Below are positions 5,683-6,223 of a stretch of 6,223 bases of DNA, piece by piece. The DNA lies in assembly GCA_046262315.1 (NCBI GenBank), contig JBHEMZ010000001.1:1-6223 (forward strand), in the 5' to 3' direction. The DNA comes from JACVRM01 sp046262315. GTDB lineage: Bacteria > Actinomycetota > Thermoleophilia > Gaiellales > Gaiellaceae. Under the pieces are notes generated by a model, which searched no databases, had not been told where the DNA came from, and saw nothing but the letters and a program-made list of their open reading frames with translations. Both the position numbers and the translations under genes were made by a program. Every line of letters begins with the position of its first letter. Position 1 is the stretch's first letter.

Positions 5683-6140
5683 GTGAAGCGAATCCTACTC
5701 ACTGGGATGTCTGGAACTGGGAAGTCGAGTGTCGTCGGCGAGTTGGTTGCCCGGGGGTATAAGGCCGTCGATACGGACGACGGGTGGGTCGAGACCCAAC
5801 CAGACGGCCGTCAGATGTGGCGGGAGGGTGCCATCCGGGCACTCGTGGCCGCGGAAGACACGGACGTCTTCTTCGTCGCGGGCTGCGAGGAGAACCAGGG
5901 GAAATTCTATGCGCAGTTCGAGCACATCGTTCTGCTGAGCGCGCGGTCGAGACTCTGGTCGAGCGGCTGGCGACGAGATCCATCAATCCATACGGCAAAG
6001 CACCCGAGGAGTTCCGTCGCTTCCTTGACGATGTCGAGACCGTTGAGCCGCTACTGCGCCGGGTAGCCACTCACGAAGTTCGAACGACGGTGCCGCTGAA
6101 CGAGGTGGTGACGACCATTCTGCGTCTCGTCGAGGCGTGA
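5683..6140 (+). CDS. small P-loop kinase-like ATPase (AAA/shikimate kinase-like), split by a -1 frameshift
   Basis: The N-terminal part reads MKRILLTGMSGTGKSSVVGE: a beta strand and a Walker A motif (GMSGTGKSS, residues 8-16), as in small nucleotide or metabolite kinases. It is followed by GYKAVDTDDGWVE, an acidic substrate-side motif, and DVFFVAGCEENQGKFYAQF. After HIVLLSA the frame breaks. The next frame continues as VETLVERLATRSINPYGKAP, EEFRRFLDDVETVEPLLRR and ATHEVRTTVPLNEVVTTILR, ending at the TGA at 6138-6140. Inserting one C at 5941-5946 (GCGCGG to GCGCCGG) gives SAPVETLVERL and a complete protein of 152 residues, a normal size for this family. Without it the product is 127 residues with a nonsense tail ending at 6066. 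Substrate unknown. The gene is divergent from the hypothetical gene at 5532. I call it a CDS because one base explains the break. Confidence 0.75.
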
Positions 6141-6182
6141 GAACGACTCGCGCGGATTCGTGTCTCCGAGAGAACCGTCGCG

Positions 6183-6203
6183 GCCGGCGCCGGCGGAGCC
6201 GGC
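6183..6203. repeat. GC-rich palindromes after the kinase-like gene
   Basis: GCCGGCGCCGGC (6183-6194) is a perfect palindrome. GCCGGC (6189-6194) can also pair with GCCGGC (6198-6203) around GGA. It lies about 43 nt after the stop at 6140 and could act as a transcript 3' hairpin, but no T-run follows. Confidence 0.3.
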
Positions 6204-6223
6204 ATCGGCGGTGATCTCTAGGT

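Noticed and set aside
5099..5686. 195-codon plus-strand open frame
   Set aside because: Antisense of the 155-residue gene, which has the better ribosome binding site and codon pattern.

Overview
The window is high-GC throughout. It carries actinobacterial hallmarks: a class III cyclase fused to an nSTAND ATPase, fragments of a LuxR-type ATPase regulator, TolB/PD40-like beta-propellers and a YcaQ-like winged-helix protein. I would guess an actinomycete-like or Thermoleophilia-type actinobacterium. That is inference from gene style, not a database result.

Left block (1-2601, minus strand): a secreted lipoprotein gene lies 38 nt upstream of the presumed start of a large adenylate/guanylate cyclase-nSTAND ATPase with a transmembrane helix, which runs off the left edge. 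They look like one signalling operon. The cyclase reading frame has no usable start codon before its catalytic domain; one missing G would supply one.

Middle block (about 2664-4759): a gene graveyard. On the minus strand, three truncated pieces lie end to end: the C-terminus of a YcaQ-like winged-helix protein, a TPR-like piece of a LuxR-family ATPase, and an 18-residue piece resembling the end of an IS3-family OrfA. On the plus strand follow a 5'-less PD40/TolB-like piece, a large beta-propeller body interrupted by an in-frame amber codon, and another PD40-like piece in a shifted frame.

Boundary (4728-4914): six exact GTTGCAG heptamers plus one degenerate copy, mostly at exact 10-bp spacing, then the 3' half of a tRNA-Lys(CTT) gene without its 5' half, then a nested GC-rich hairpin. 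I read this as the end of a decayed tRNA-integrated element: candidate att site, possible recombinase arm sites, and the terminator of the original tRNA. The decayed genes to the left would be the element side and the right part the host chromosome.

Right block (5065-6140): two divergent genes share a 150-bp intergenic region. One is a conserved small soluble protein of unknown function (minus strand). The other is a small P-loop kinase-like ATPase (plus strand) split by one missing base. Several lesions in this window are single-base losses in G/C-rich runs, so sequencing error must be separated from true gene decay.
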